Origin: Paenibacillus ottowii
GTDB taxonomy: Bacteria > Bacillota > Bacilli > Paenibacillales > Paenibacillaceae
Length of the DNA stretch: 64,000 nucleotides
Assembly (NCBI RefSeq): GCF_006874425.1
Contig: NZ_VIJZ01000006.1
Location: forward strand, 186,001 to 250,000
Reading direction: 5' to 3'
A model generated the notes under the pieces. The model worked only from the letters and a program-made list of their open reading frames with translations. It made no database searches and had not been told where the DNA came from. A program made the position numbers and the translations under genes. Below are positions 18,745 to 26,827 of the stretch, piece by piece. Each line of letters starts with the position of its first letter. The stretch's first letter is position 1.

Positions 18745-19647
18745 ATGAACATCAGTCAACTTGAAACGCTTATCATGATTTCCAAAACGATGAGCTTCCG
18801 TAAAGCCGGAGAACTTCTCAATTTGACGCAGCCGGCGGTGTCCGCCCAAATCAAAAGTCTGGAGGATGAGTTCAAAACCATTCTGATTGACCGCAACCAG
18901 CCCGTCACCCTGACCGACCGGGGAGTTGTATTTTTGGAACACGCCGAGCGCATATTGGAGGTTGTTGAGGAATTAAGACAGAGATTGTACGATCTAAATG
19001 AAACACCACAGGGTCACATTGCGCTGGGGACCACAACATCCATCGCCATTCAAATTTTACCGCGTGTGCTCTCCTACTTTCAGGATCAGTTCCCTCTCAT
19101 CAAAACCTCCATTCAATCCATGGCTTCCTCAATGATCTATCAGCAGGTGGAGAACGGACTTATTGATGTTGGTATCGGTTATCTGATCGAACGTAATCCC
19201 AATCTAAGCACTTCGGTTCTGTATTATGATTCCTTTGAACTTGTCGTATCTCCTACGCATCCGCTGGCCTCGCAACCACACGCTACCATTGAAGCCCTTC
19301 GGGAAATTCCGCTCATTCTGCTCTCTCCCGATACGGTAGGACGGAAATTCGTGGACGATGTTTTTAAAAAGCATCAAATCGTGCCCCATGTCGTAATCGA
19401 GTTGTCGAGCAGCGAGGAAGTCAAACGGATGGTAGAAATCAATCTTGGTGCTGCCATCATTTCCAGACTGTCAGTCACTTCTGAACTGCGTACAGGCACA
19501 TTAAAAATGATTCATATCCCCGAGTTGGAAGTCAGTCATCCGGTAGGGGTAATTTATAAATCCGGCCGATATCTAAACTCAGCAATGCAGCAATTTTTAA
19601 GCGATTTAAAGGGGATGCCTGAGACGAATTTCACCAGTTCTGAATAA
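18745..19647 (+). CDS. LysR-family transcriptional regulator
   Basis: A 300-residue LysR protein. The winged helix-turn-helix is at the N-terminus (MSFRKAGELLNLTQPAVSAQIKSLE pattern, about 15-40), followed by a linker helix and a substrate-binding-like effector domain from about 90 (GHIALGTTTSIAIQILPRVL). The ATG has GAGAGGAGG upstream. The genes around it (CheX on the other strand, PHP phosphatase downstream by 60 bases) give no metabolic clue; the phosphatase on the same strand may be a target or simply share the transcript. Effector unknown. Confidence 0.9.
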   Translation: MNISQLETLIMISKTMSFRKAGELLNLTQPAVSAQIKSLEDEFKTILIDRNQPVTLTDRGVVFLEHAERILEVVEELRQRLYDLNETPQGHIALGTTTSIAIQILPRVLSYFQDQFPLIKTSIQSMASSMIYQQVENGLIDVGIGYLIERNPNLSTSVLYYDSFELVVSPTHPLASQPHATIEALREIPLILLSPDTVGRKFVDDVFKKHQIVPHVVIELSSSEEVKRMVEINLGAAIISRLSVTSELRTGTLKMIHIPELEVSHPVGVIYKSGRYLNSAMQQFLSDLKGMPETNFTSSE

Positions 19648-19707
19648 CGTAATTCGCTATGAACAACATACACAATATAAACCTTGCTTACGAAAGGAAG
19701 ACAGTCT

Positions 19708-20517
19708 ATGAAATTTGATCTGCACACCCATCATTTCCGCTGCGGTCATGCAGACGGCAACATTCGGGATTATATCGAAGCAGGTATTCAATATGGCTTA
19801 CAAGCTATTGGTATTTCCGACCATTCTCCCTTCCTATGTAGCGATAAGGATCAGGCTTTTCCTAAAATTTATATGGCCAAGTCACAGCTTGCTGAATATG
19901 TAAAAGAGGTACAGGAGCTTAAGAAGGAATACGAGGGTCGTATCGACGTGCTCCTTGGATTGGAAACGGATTATTTCCCTGATTATGCTGAATTGTATCG
20001 TTCCACTTTGGCTCCTTATCCATTTGATTACCTCATCGGGTCGATTCACAATGTCGAAGGGGACAGCATTTTTAATCGCAATCGTTGGAAAAAATTAAGT
20101 GACGCCCGTAAAATCGAGGTCAAACAAGCCTACTATGCGCTCATTCAGCAATCTGCGCGAAGCGGCATGTTTCAGATTTTAGGTCATATTGACGCCATGA
20201 AGGGGAATTTCCCTGCCTTTTCAGACATTCCTGCCGATGAAGCCATTGACGAAACTCTACGGGTGATTGCGGAATCCAATGTGGCGATTGAAATTAACAC
20301 TTCAGGTAAAACCAAGCTGAGTGGCGGATGGTACCCGTCTGCTTCTATTTTAGAAAGAGCGCACCATTTTGGTGTGGAGGTCACTTTTGGCTCGGATGCC
20401 CATAAACCTTCGCGGGTAGGCGATGATTGGGAAGAAGTAAAAACCATGCTGAAGGAGATCGGCTTCCGGGAATGGGTTTATTTTAAAGAAAAACGTAAAA
20501 TTCCTGTGGCGCTTTAA
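19708..20517 (+). CDS. PHP-family histidinol-phosphatase-like phosphoesterase
   Basis: A 269-residue PHP-domain metalloenzyme. Metal-binding motifs in order: DLHTHHFRCGHADG at the N-terminus, ISDHSPF, GLETDYFPD, GSIHNVEG, HIDAMKGN and GSDAHKPSRVG at the C-terminus. This set matches HisJ-type histidinol-phosphatases (HisK in some Bacilli), which make histidinol in histidine biosynthesis. No other his genes lie near, so the substrate is inferred from family. ATG 19708 has GAAAGGAAG at a good distance and begins MKFDLHTH; the frame open from 19684 is not needed. Confidence 0.87.
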   Translation: MKFDLHTHHFRCGHADGNIRDYIEAGIQYGLQAIGISDHSPFLCSDKDQAFPKIYMAKSQLAEYVKEVQELKKEYEGRIDVLLGLETDYFPDYAELYRSTLAPYPFDYLIGSIHNVEGDSIFNRNRWKKLSDARKIEVKQAYYALIQQSARSGMFQILGHIDAMKGNFPAFSDIPADEAIDETLRVIAESNVAIEINTSGKTKLSGGWYPSASILERAHHFGVEVTFGSDAHKPSRVGDDWEEVKTMLKEIGFREWVYFKEKRKIPVAL

Positions 20518-20542
20518 AACGTATTAAGGGTGGGAATCGCTA

Positions 20543-20592
20543 TTGCAATGGGATGCTTAGGTATTATATAGAGAGTAAGAATCCCATTGCAA
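20543..20592. promoter_or_regulatory. 12-bp inverted repeat upstream of sasA
   Basis: TTGCAATGGGAT (20543-20554) and ATCCCATTGCAA (20581-20592) form a perfect stem around 26 bases. There is no T run, so it is not a normal terminator on the plus strand. The left arm plus loop can be read as a promoter (TTGCAA, 16 bases, TATATA), placing the arms around the start of transcription like an operator. Confidence 0.45.
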
Positions 20593-20706
20593 AGGCGAAC
20601 ACTAACGCTTCTCCAGATTCAAATCCTCGCTCTGTTCCCAACCGCCTTAAACCGTACAGCCCTATTCTTTTAAATAAACAACAACTTTGTGTGAGGAGAA
20701 TTACAT

Positions 20707-21447
20707 ATGCAATTGGAAGATCCGATGGACAAGCTCAAAAAGCTAAAGCATGACATCACGCGCTTTATGCTCATTTATAAGTTTGCGCTCGACGAAATGG
20801 AAACCAAGATTGAAATATTAAAGCAGGAATTTCAAGCATTGCACGATTACAGCCCCATTGAGCATACCAAATCGCGCCTTAAATCTCCTGAGAGCATCAT
20901 GAACAAAATGCTTCGTAAAAATAGCGAGTTATCGCTGGATGCGATCAAAAATCATATCAAGGATATCGCGGGCTTGCGTATTACATGCTCTTTTATATCT
21001 GACATTTATGATGTCAGTAGCATGCTTCAGAGACAGAGTGACCTCAAGGTGCTGGAAATCAAGGATTACATCAAGAACCCCAAGCCGAACGGTTATCAAA
21101 GTCTGCATTTGCTGGTTCAAGTTCCTGTATTCATGTCGGACTGTGAGGAACTAGTCTGTGTAGAGGTGCAGATTCGAACTATTGCGATGGATTTTTGGGC
21201 AAGCCTGGAGCATAAAATCTTTTATAAATACAACCAGTCTGTTCCCGAGAGTCTGACACGTGAATTAAAGAACGCAGCGGATTCCGCTAATGCGCTTGAT
21301 CTCCAAATGGAACGTCTGCACCGTGAAATCAAGGAGATTAAAGACGCCAGAGGCGAAGAAGACTCTATGGAAGAGCTCCGAAAGATAATGATTAATAATC
21401 AGCAAATTACGGTACCCGCCAATTTTTTGAAGCTTCTAGGGGAATAA
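20707..21447 (+). CDS. sasA: Small alarmone synthetase SasA (YwaC/RelP type)
   Basis: A 246-residue single-domain (p)ppGpp synthetase without hydrolase, TGS or ACT domains. The synthetase fold is clear: PIEHTKSRLKSPESI, IKDIAGLRITCSFISDIYDV, KDYIKNPKPNGYQSLHL (G-loop and nucleotide contacts) and EVQIRTIAMDFWASLEHK. The wording matches B. subtilis YwaC (SasA) more closely than YjbM (SasB), notably IEHTKSR and TIAMDFWASLEHKI. A charged helix ends the protein. In B. subtilis this gene answers cell-envelope stress through ECF sigma factors; no matching ECF promoter was recognised here, but an unusual inverted repeat precedes it. Confidence 0.93.
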   Translation: MQLEDPMDKLKKLKHDITRFMLIYKFALDEMETKIEILKQEFQALHDYSPIEHTKSRLKSPESIMNKMLRKNSELSLDAIKNHIKDIAGLRITCSFISDIYDVSSMLQRQSDLKVLEIKDYIKNPKPNGYQSLHLLVQVPVFMSDCEELVCVEVQIRTIAMDFWASLEHKIFYKYNQSVPESLTRELKNAADSANALDLQMERLHREIKEIKDARGEEDSMEELRKIMINNQQITVPANFLKLLGE

Positions 21448-21530
21448 TTTTAACATCCTGTATCTTTTACATTCCTTCGTCCGTCTATCTTAATATAAAT
21501 GAAAACCATTCCAGAAGGAGTGATGTAAGT

Positions 21531-22418
21531 ATGAGAAAGGTACTTGTATTGGGTGGAACGCGCTTTTTTGGCAAAAGACTGGTGGAACGTCTGCTGGAAA
21601 GTTCCGAGCACTCCGTTACCATCCTCACGCGAGGCCATACAAGCGATTCGTTCGGTGACCGCGTTCAGCGGATCTGCGCAGACCGTACCGACCCGCAAGC
21701 GCTTGCTGAGGCGGTAGGTGGGCAAGTATGGGATGTTGTTTATGATAATATTTGCTATTCTCCAGACGAAGCCAGCGAGGCGTGTCGTATTTTTGATGCT
21801 AAAGCCAAAAGGTATATTATGACCTCCAGCCTATCTGTCTATAATCCAAGTCCGGAAGCGCTGACAGAGAATATCTTTGATCCTCAGACTTATCCGGTTC
21901 GTCAGGGCGGGAAGGACGATTTTTCATATCAAGAGGCTAAACGGCAGGCAGAAGCGGTTTTTATGCAGCGAGCTACGTTCCCAGTAGTGGCTGTTCGTTT
22001 TCCGATTGTACTCGGAACAGATGATTATACGAAAAGACTCCATTTTCATATTGAACAGGTTCGTGCAGGCCAAGAAATCGGAGTACCTAATTCCACAGCT
22101 CATATCTCATTTATTCGTTCCGATGAAGCTGCAGATTTTCTGCTTTGGCTTGGATCTGCCCATTTCACAGGCCCTGTCAATGCTTGCTCCGACGGTACAA
22201 TAAGGATTGGAGATATCATTTCAATCATTGAACAGGTAACCGGAAAACAAGCTGTGATCCAAGAAAAAACAGCAAACGAGCATATGTCTCCATTTGGCAT
22301 TACACAATCATGGTATATGGATACGACCAAAGCCCGGTCAGAGAGATACTCTTTTCTTTCCCTAAATGAATGGCTGCCAGAACTGGTAACCAGCCTGAAC
22401 CGTACCTATGAAGTATAA
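21531..22418 (+). CDS. NAD-dependent epimerase/dehydratase-family protein
   Basis: A 295-residue extended-SDR protein. The Rossmann start is MRKVLVLGGTRFFGKRLVERLL, with the GGTRFFG variant typical of an atypical or extended SDR branch. Then DVVYDNICYSPDEA and the active-site region TSSLSVYNPS, where a Tyr-x3-Lys appears later as SYQEAKRQAE. The C-terminal half is the substrate domain. The branch includes plant chloroplast RNA-binding proteins and bacterial reductases of unknown substrate. ATG follows AGAAGGAGTG. It is followed by a hairpin whose T run faces the other strand. Confidence 0.82.
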   Translation: MRKVLVLGGTRFFGKRLVERLLESSEHSVTILTRGHTSDSFGDRVQRICADRTDPQALAEAVGGQVWDVVYDNICYSPDEASEACRIFDAKAKRYIMTSSLSVYNPSPEALTENIFDPQTYPVRQGGKDDFSYQEAKRQAEAVFMQRATFPVVAVRFPIVLGTDDYTKRLHFHIEQVRAGQEIGVPNSTAHISFIRSDEAADFLLWLGSAHFTGPVNACSDGTIRIGDIISIIEQVTGKQAVIQEKTANEHMSPFGITQSWYMDTTKARSERYSFLSLNEWLPELVTSLNRTYEV

Positions 22419-22445
22419 AAAAAGAGGACCCGAATGATCGGGTCC
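22416..22445 (-). terminator. Terminator for the GNAT gene
   Basis: GGACCCGA (22426-22433)/TCGGGTCC (22438-22445), 8-bp stem with a long A run at 22417-22423, giving a U run on the minus strand. It lies 110 bases past the acetyltransferase stop. Confidence 0.75.
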
Positions 22446-22555
22446 AGCAACATATATTATTCAAAAGGGGGTCATGTCTGTATTGTACCCGTCCTGTGTT
22501 AGAGTTGTTTTGCAGTTATATTTCATCTTTGTAACAAAATATTCCAATGTCATTT

Positions 22556-23164
22556 CTACGCATACTCCCCTTGGGTCATCGAAAACACCAACACACTCGG
22601 CACCTCTCCTGAGGGATCGTAGGCACCGATGGTGCGCAGCAGGCGCATTTTATTTTTCATAAGCACACGCATGGAAGCATGGTTATTCTCTTGGCAACGG
22701 CTTTCGATCCGCTTGAGCTTTAAAGAATCGAAGCCAAATTTCAGCATCTCTCCCACGACTTCTGTAGCCAGTCCCTGCCCCCAAAAAGGCCGATCCAGAA
22801 TATAGCCCAGTTGTGCCTCACCCGTTCTTTCATTCCATTGCTGAAAAGAAACGATACCGAGCAACGGTGAGAAGGTCCGTTCGTTGGATTCATCATGCAG
22901 ATTGCTCTCTTCTGTCTCTCTCCGATGCCATTCTACTGCGAAATGCAGGGAATCCAGTGAATCAGCAGATATTTTAATTTGCGCAACCAGACGCTTCATC
23001 CTTGCATAGACTGGTTTGCGAATTCGATTCACATATTGGATTACCAATGGATCGGATAAGATCCGCTCCAGCGCAGGATAATCCTCCGCTCTTAGCTGGC
23101 GCAATCGGACTCGGTGAGTGTAAAACTCCGGCAATCCGAGACGAAGCATTTCTCTGGTCAGCAC
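22556..23164 (-). CDS. GNAT-family N-acetyltransferase (RimJ/RimL-like)
   Basis: A 202-residue acetyltransferase with the pattern of protein or small-molecule N-acetyltransferases of the RimJ/RimL group: N-terminal VRLRQLRAEDYPALERILSDP, the strand AQLGYILDRPFWGQGLATEVVGEMLKFGF containing the acetyl-CoA loop (GQGLAT), and RIESRCQENNHASMRVLMKNKMRLL. A 20-residue charged insert (RRETEESNLHDESNERTF) lies before the core. GTG start behind AGGAGGG. Substrate unknown; neighbours give no clue. Confidence 0.87.
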   Translation of the reverse strand: MLTREMLRLGLPEFYTHRVRLRQLRAEDYPALERILSDPLVIQYVNRIRKPVYARMKRLVAQIKISADSLDSLHFAVEWHRRETEESNLHDESNERTFSPLLGIVSFQQWNERTGEAQLGYILDRPFWGQGLATEVVGEMLKFGFDSLKLKRIESRCQENNHASMRVLMKNKMRLLRTIGAYDPSGEVPSVLVFSMTQGEYA

Positions 23165-23216
23165 AATGTTCCCTCCTGCGGATGGATTCTGCTACTAGCA
23201 ATGCATATTTCTATAC

Positions 23217-23957
23217 TTAATCCAGGTCTTGAATTCCTCGATATATTCCGGTACGCAGCTCTCGAATATAATATGGCAAAGAAGGCACACCCGCCTCTTC
23301 TGCTTGTTTTACTGCCAATTCTATATCATACGGTACACGTACAAAATGAATAGAGAAAGGCGTGAGATGCTCTTCTCCCCATTGCCCCTCTAAAATGCAG
23401 TAGGAAGCCTGGGTGATATCCAACGGGTTCCCGACACTTCCAACGTTAAAAAGTGTTTTTCCCTGAAAATGCTGGATAAAAGCATTATGCACATCGCCAT
23501 ATCCCACAACCTCTGGAGCAAAAGGTACTTTTCCACTTTCTTCTGCTAGCGGCTCGAACATGGCAAGCCTTTTGGCCGGCTCATCCCATGGCTGCACGCG
23601 GTGATACACACTTTGCGGCGAGGCATGCACCAAGCGGATACGACGTCCGCTCATTCTGAAATCATAATGAAACGGTAACTGTGCCAAATACTGTACTCGC
23701 TCTGTACCCAAACGCTCGGCTTGCCAGCTAAAATTGAGATCATCCGTTATGCTAACCAGCTCATCCCAATTGCCCCGAACGACGATTTCACAACGTTGGC
23801 GGATAGCATCCAGAACCTCGCACGGGCTAGGCCCTTTGCCGATCAGATCCCCCAAACAAAACACACGGCTAATGCCTCGGGAAGCAATATCCTCCAGCAC
23901 TGCCTCACAAGCAGGCCAATTGCCATGAATATCTGAAATGACAGCAACACGATCCAA
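23217..23957 (-). CDS. Calcineurin-like metallophosphoesterase (YfcE/ApaH-like)
   Basis: A 246-residue cytosolic phosphoesterase. Metal-binding motifs: SDIHGN (residues 8-13), GDLIGKGP, RGNWDE (GNW instead of GNH), LVHASP, and a final GDVHNAF where most members have GHTH. The pattern fits the group that includes B. subtilis PrpE-like and diadenosine tetraphosphatase-like enzymes, but the substrate is open. The two substitutions, Trp for His in motif III and Asp-Val in the last motif, leave enough ligands for activity but are worth noting. Confidence 0.82.
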   Translation of the reverse strand: MDRVAVISDIHGNWPACEAVLEDIASRGISRVFCLGDLIGKGPSPCEVLDAIRQRCEIVVRGNWDELVSITDDLNFSWQAERLGTERVQYLAQLPFHYDFRMSGRRIRLVHASPQSVYHRVQPWDEPAKRLAMFEPLAEESGKVPFAPEVVGYGDVHNAFIQHFQGKTLFNVGSVGNPLDITQASYCILEGQWGEEHLTPFSIHFVRVPYDIELAVKQAEEAGVPSLPYYIRELRTGIYRGIQDLD

Positions 23958-24062
23958 CTGAATCTCACTCCTTTGTCCGAAACGACTACATCTCTACACT
24001 ACATTCAAGCCAACATTATGTAGTTCCAACATATAGGATGAAGAAGAAAAAAAGATCATGGC

Positions 24063-25007
24063 CTATTGGCCAGATTTTAACGTGATGACACTAAGCTCCG
24101 GTCTGCACAGCACACGAATCGGCAAATGTGTCATCCCAATGCCTCGACTGACATACAGTGGCATTCTATCCGTCCCCACATGGAATAATCCCTGAATGTA
24201 CTTGCGCCCACCCGGGGGCGGCATCGGGGCTCCAATAACAGGCAAACGTACTTGTCCCCCATGCGTATGTCCTGACAATTGAAGATCAAAGGACATTTGC
24301 GCCGCCACATCTGCATAGTCCGGCTCATGCATCAACAGCAGCTTGCACATCTCATCAGGCAGTCCGTGGATGGCACGTTTCGGATTAGGCTTGCCCATGA
24401 TGTTATCTTCTAACCCGACAATAGCTACACGCTGTCCTGCACGCTCTACAATCGCATGCTCGTTTCTCAGCAGCGTAAACCCGGTTTTCGGATACAACTC
24501 CTGAACTCCGGCGGGTAAGCCTCTATAATCATGATTGCCCAGAATAGCAAACTTACCAAGGGTAGCGTGCATGGAAGCCATAACTGGAACAGCAGCCTTC
24601 ATCGATACGGAATAGTCATCTACAATATCACCTGTAAAACAGAGTACATCCGGCTCCAGACCTGCGATCCGGTCCGCAAGCTTGCGCAGATCCTGCTCAT
24701 CCATGTGAAAGCCCAAGTGCACATCGCTGAAATGCACCACCCTCATTCCGTCAAATGCAGACGGAAGACGAGGAAGAGACAAGCTGAAGCGTGTAATCTC
24801 CAAATGATTAGGCTCCCATAAGGAAGCATATCCTCCAGCCAAGAGTGCAGTTCCAGCTGTAGCCAGAGCCGCCTTTTTCAAAAAACGGCGGCGGGAAGGA
24901 TTGGCTGGCTCATTTGAAAAGGAACGCCGCGAAGAACCGGGAGGGCTAGCGGCCTTCTGTTGTGGGCCATCCTGGCTCTCGCGGCGGATTTGCGGCGTCT
25001 TCCCCAT
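24063..25007 (-). CDS. Exported YkuE-like metallophosphoesterase with twin-arginine signal
   Basis: About 314 residues. A long basic, Ser/Pro-rich head is followed by a twin-arginine motif SRRRFLKK and a hydrophobic stretch (AALATAGTALLAGGYASL), so the protein is probably exported folded by Tat and may stay anchored. The phosphoesterase motifs are complete: HFSDVHLGF, CFTGDIVDD, LGNHDYRG, LMHEPDY and LSGHTHGGQ. B. subtilis YkuE, the nearest known type, is a Tat substrate at the cell wall. Start ATG 25007 is set by AAGGAGGG six bases upstream. Confidence 0.88.
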   Translation of the reverse strand: MGKTPQIRRESQDGPQQKAASPPGSSRRSFSNEPANPSRRRFLKKAALATAGTALLAGGYASLWEPNHLEITRFSLSLPRLPSAFDGMRVVHFSDVHLGFHMDEQDLRKLADRIAGLEPDVLCFTGDIVDDYSVSMKAAVPVMASMHATLGKFAILGNHDYRGLPAGVQELYPKTGFTLLRNEHAIVERAGQRVAIVGLEDNIMGKPNPKRAIHGLPDEMCKLLLMHEPDYADVAAQMSFDLQLSGHTHGGQVRLPVIGAPMPPPGGRKYIQGLFHVGTDRMPLYVSRGIGMTHLPIRVLCRPELSVITLKSGQ

Positions 25008-25063
25008 TTCTTTCCCTCCTTGCGATTTATTCACTTTTTAAAAAAATTCATATTTCAGAAGCA

Positions 25064-25873
25064 TCACCGATGAGTGGACAACCACTGCTCTGCATAGTCA
25101 ACCAAATCCCGTTGCCTTGCGAAAAAACATGAAGCCTCTCCGATGTTCACCCGTGTGAAAGACGAGGGACAGTCCCGTTCAAAATCAAGTCCCAGCTGCT
25201 CAAAATCATCCGAGGTAATATTATAATCCTGAAAAGACACCCACGCTTTGGCCCCATCCACCATCATAGGAGCTTGATGCGTGATGACTTCACGTCCATT
25301 GTAGGCTGTTCGATATTCTGCCAAATGCAAGGACGTGTTGCTGTCATGTCCGCAGCCCAGCAGCAGTACATAGGCGTCTGCTTCATACAGCTTGGCCAAG
25401 GGTGAATGCTCTCCCAGCCCAAAATCAAGCTCATGCGCTTCCAGCAAGCCTGAAGCAGCAGGTCCACGCGCCGCCAGAGAAACGTGTGGATGCCCGCTGC
25501 GCATTGTTCCCGGCAGGCCACGGAACGTTTCTACAATGACGCCCATCCCTCCAGTCACCGTCCAGGCTGGATCATAAGCGGGCATTTCCTCGCGTACCAG
25601 TTCCCACCATGACTCATCCAGAGGTGGGTTCATCCAGATGGACGGGTCTGACAAGTCGTGTGACTGTGTCGGCATCACCAGCGTCCCTTCCGGGCCAATC
25701 GCTTCGGTTAGTGCAGCAACAATGGCGGAGGCTCCTCCTGGAACAAAGCGTCCAAAGCTGCGCATCGAAGAGTGAACAAGCAATGTCATGCCGCTCCGAA
25801 CTCCCAGATCCCTTAATCCTTTCAATACATCCGACCTTGTAACAGGTCGTTTCGTTATCGGTTGCACAGTCAC
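25064..25873 (-). CDS. Aminoglycoside N(3)-acetyltransferase-family protein
   Basis: A 269-residue AAC(3)/YokD-family acetyltransferase. Conserved parts: LLVHSSMRSFGRFVPGGASAIVAAL, GTLVMPTQSHDLSDPSIW, FRGLPGTMRSGHPHVSLAARG, FGLGEHSPLAKLYEADAYVLLLGCGHDSNTSLHLAEYR. The His in the HSP and HLAEYR regions is typical for the acetyl-CoA and aminoglycoside sites. Start is GTG 25873 with AAAAGGAGG eight bases upstream. It is chromosomal and unaccompanied by mobile genes, so drug resistance should not be assumed; many such proteins act on unknown natural substrates. Confidence 0.88.
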   Translation of the reverse strand: MTVQPITKRPVTRSDVLKGLRDLGVRSGMTLLVHSSMRSFGRFVPGGASAIVAALTEAIGPEGTLVMPTQSHDLSDPSIWMNPPLDESWWELVREEMPAYDPAWTVTGGMGVIVETFRGLPGTMRSGHPHVSLAARGPAASGLLEAHELDFGLGEHSPLAKLYEADAYVLLLGCGHDSNTSLHLAEYRTAYNGREVITHQAPMMVDGAKAWVSFQDYNITSDDFEQLGLDFERDCPSSFTRVNIGEASCFFARQRDLVDYAEQWLSTHR

Positions 25874-25977
25874 CTGTCCAGCCTCCTTTTCTCCAAAAAC
25901 GATACACAATATCATAATTATACCATAAGTGCTATTCCGCGCTCCTTCTCCATGTTACCCTCCATTGTTTCTAAGCG

Positions 25978-26020
25978 CAAAAAACAGGCCTTTCTCCGGT
26001 TTGGAAAAAAGCCTGTTTGT
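25978..26020 (-). terminator. Terminator of the sdhCAB operon
   Basis: On the minus strand AAACAGGC (26018-26011) pairs with GCCTGTTT (25989-25982), followed by more T. It lies about 20 bases past the sdhB stop. Confidence 0.85.
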
Positions 26021-26040
26021 TACCTCTTGAACTGGCTGTG

Positions 26041-26808
26041 CTACACTGTCAGCCAGCGCTTGAACATATGCTTGGTCGTTTGCTTGTTCATCTCGGCAAT
26101 AGAAGTGGTCAACGGAATGCCTTTCGGACAAGAGCGTACGCAATTTTGTGAGTTCCCGCAGCCCTCCAGTCCGTCGTCCGTCATCAATGCCTCCAGGCGC
26201 TCCTCCTGATTCATTTCCCCTGTCGGATGGCTGTTAAACAGGCGAACCTGAGAGATCGCCGCAGGTCCGATAAACGTCGTCTTCTCATTGACATTCGGGC
26301 ATGCCTCCAGACAGACCCCACAGGTCATACACTTGGATAGCTCATACGCCCACTGACGCTTTTTCTCTGCCATTCTAGGACCAGGCCCCAGATCGTAGGT
26401 ACCGTCAATCGGAATCCACGCTTTGACCTTCTTGAGCGCGTTAAACATCCGGCTGCGGTCGATGACCAAATCCCGTACGACCGGGAATGTGCTCATCGGC
26501 GCAATCGTAATCGGCTGCTCCAGCTTATCGACGAGCGCCGCACATGCCTGACGCGGCTTGCCGTTAATCACCATGGAGCATGCTCCACATACTTCCTCTA
26601 GGCAGTTCGACTCCCAGCACACCGGAGTCGTCTCTTTCCCGTGGCTGTCTACTGGGTTACGCTGAATTTCCATCAGCGCGCTAATCACGTTCATTCCCGG
26701 TCGATAGGCCAATTCAAATTCTTCCGTATAGGAACTGGCATTAGGCTCATCCTGACGAGTCACAACGAACTTCACTGTTTTGTTCGATTTCACTGCTTGC
26801 TCCGACAT
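26041..26808 (-). CDS. sdhB: Succinate dehydrogenase iron-sulfur subunit
   Basis: A 255-residue electron-transfer subunit of complex II. The N-terminal ferredoxin domain carries the 2Fe-2S cysteines (CWESNCLEEVCGACSMVINGKPRQAC). The C-terminal helical domain has the 4Fe-4S ligands (CMTCGVCLEACPNV) and the 3Fe-4S set (CGNSQNCVRSCPKGIPL). It passes electrons from the flavin subunit to menaquinone. Twenty bases separate it from sdhA. Length and motif order fit the Bacillus type. Confidence 0.97.
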   Translation of the reverse strand: MSEQAVKSNKTVKFVVTRQDEPNASSYTEEFELAYRPGMNVISALMEIQRNPVDSHGKETTPVCWESNCLEEVCGACSMVINGKPRQACAALVDKLEQPITIAPMSTFPVVRDLVIDRSRMFNALKKVKAWIPIDGTYDLGPGPRMAEKKRQWAYELSKCMTCGVCLEACPNVNEKTTFIGPAAISQVRLFNSHPTGEMNQEERLEALMTDDGLEGCGNSQNCVRSCPKGIPLTTSIAEMNKQTTKHMFKRWLTV

Positions 26809-26827
26809 CTAGATACACTCCCTTCTG

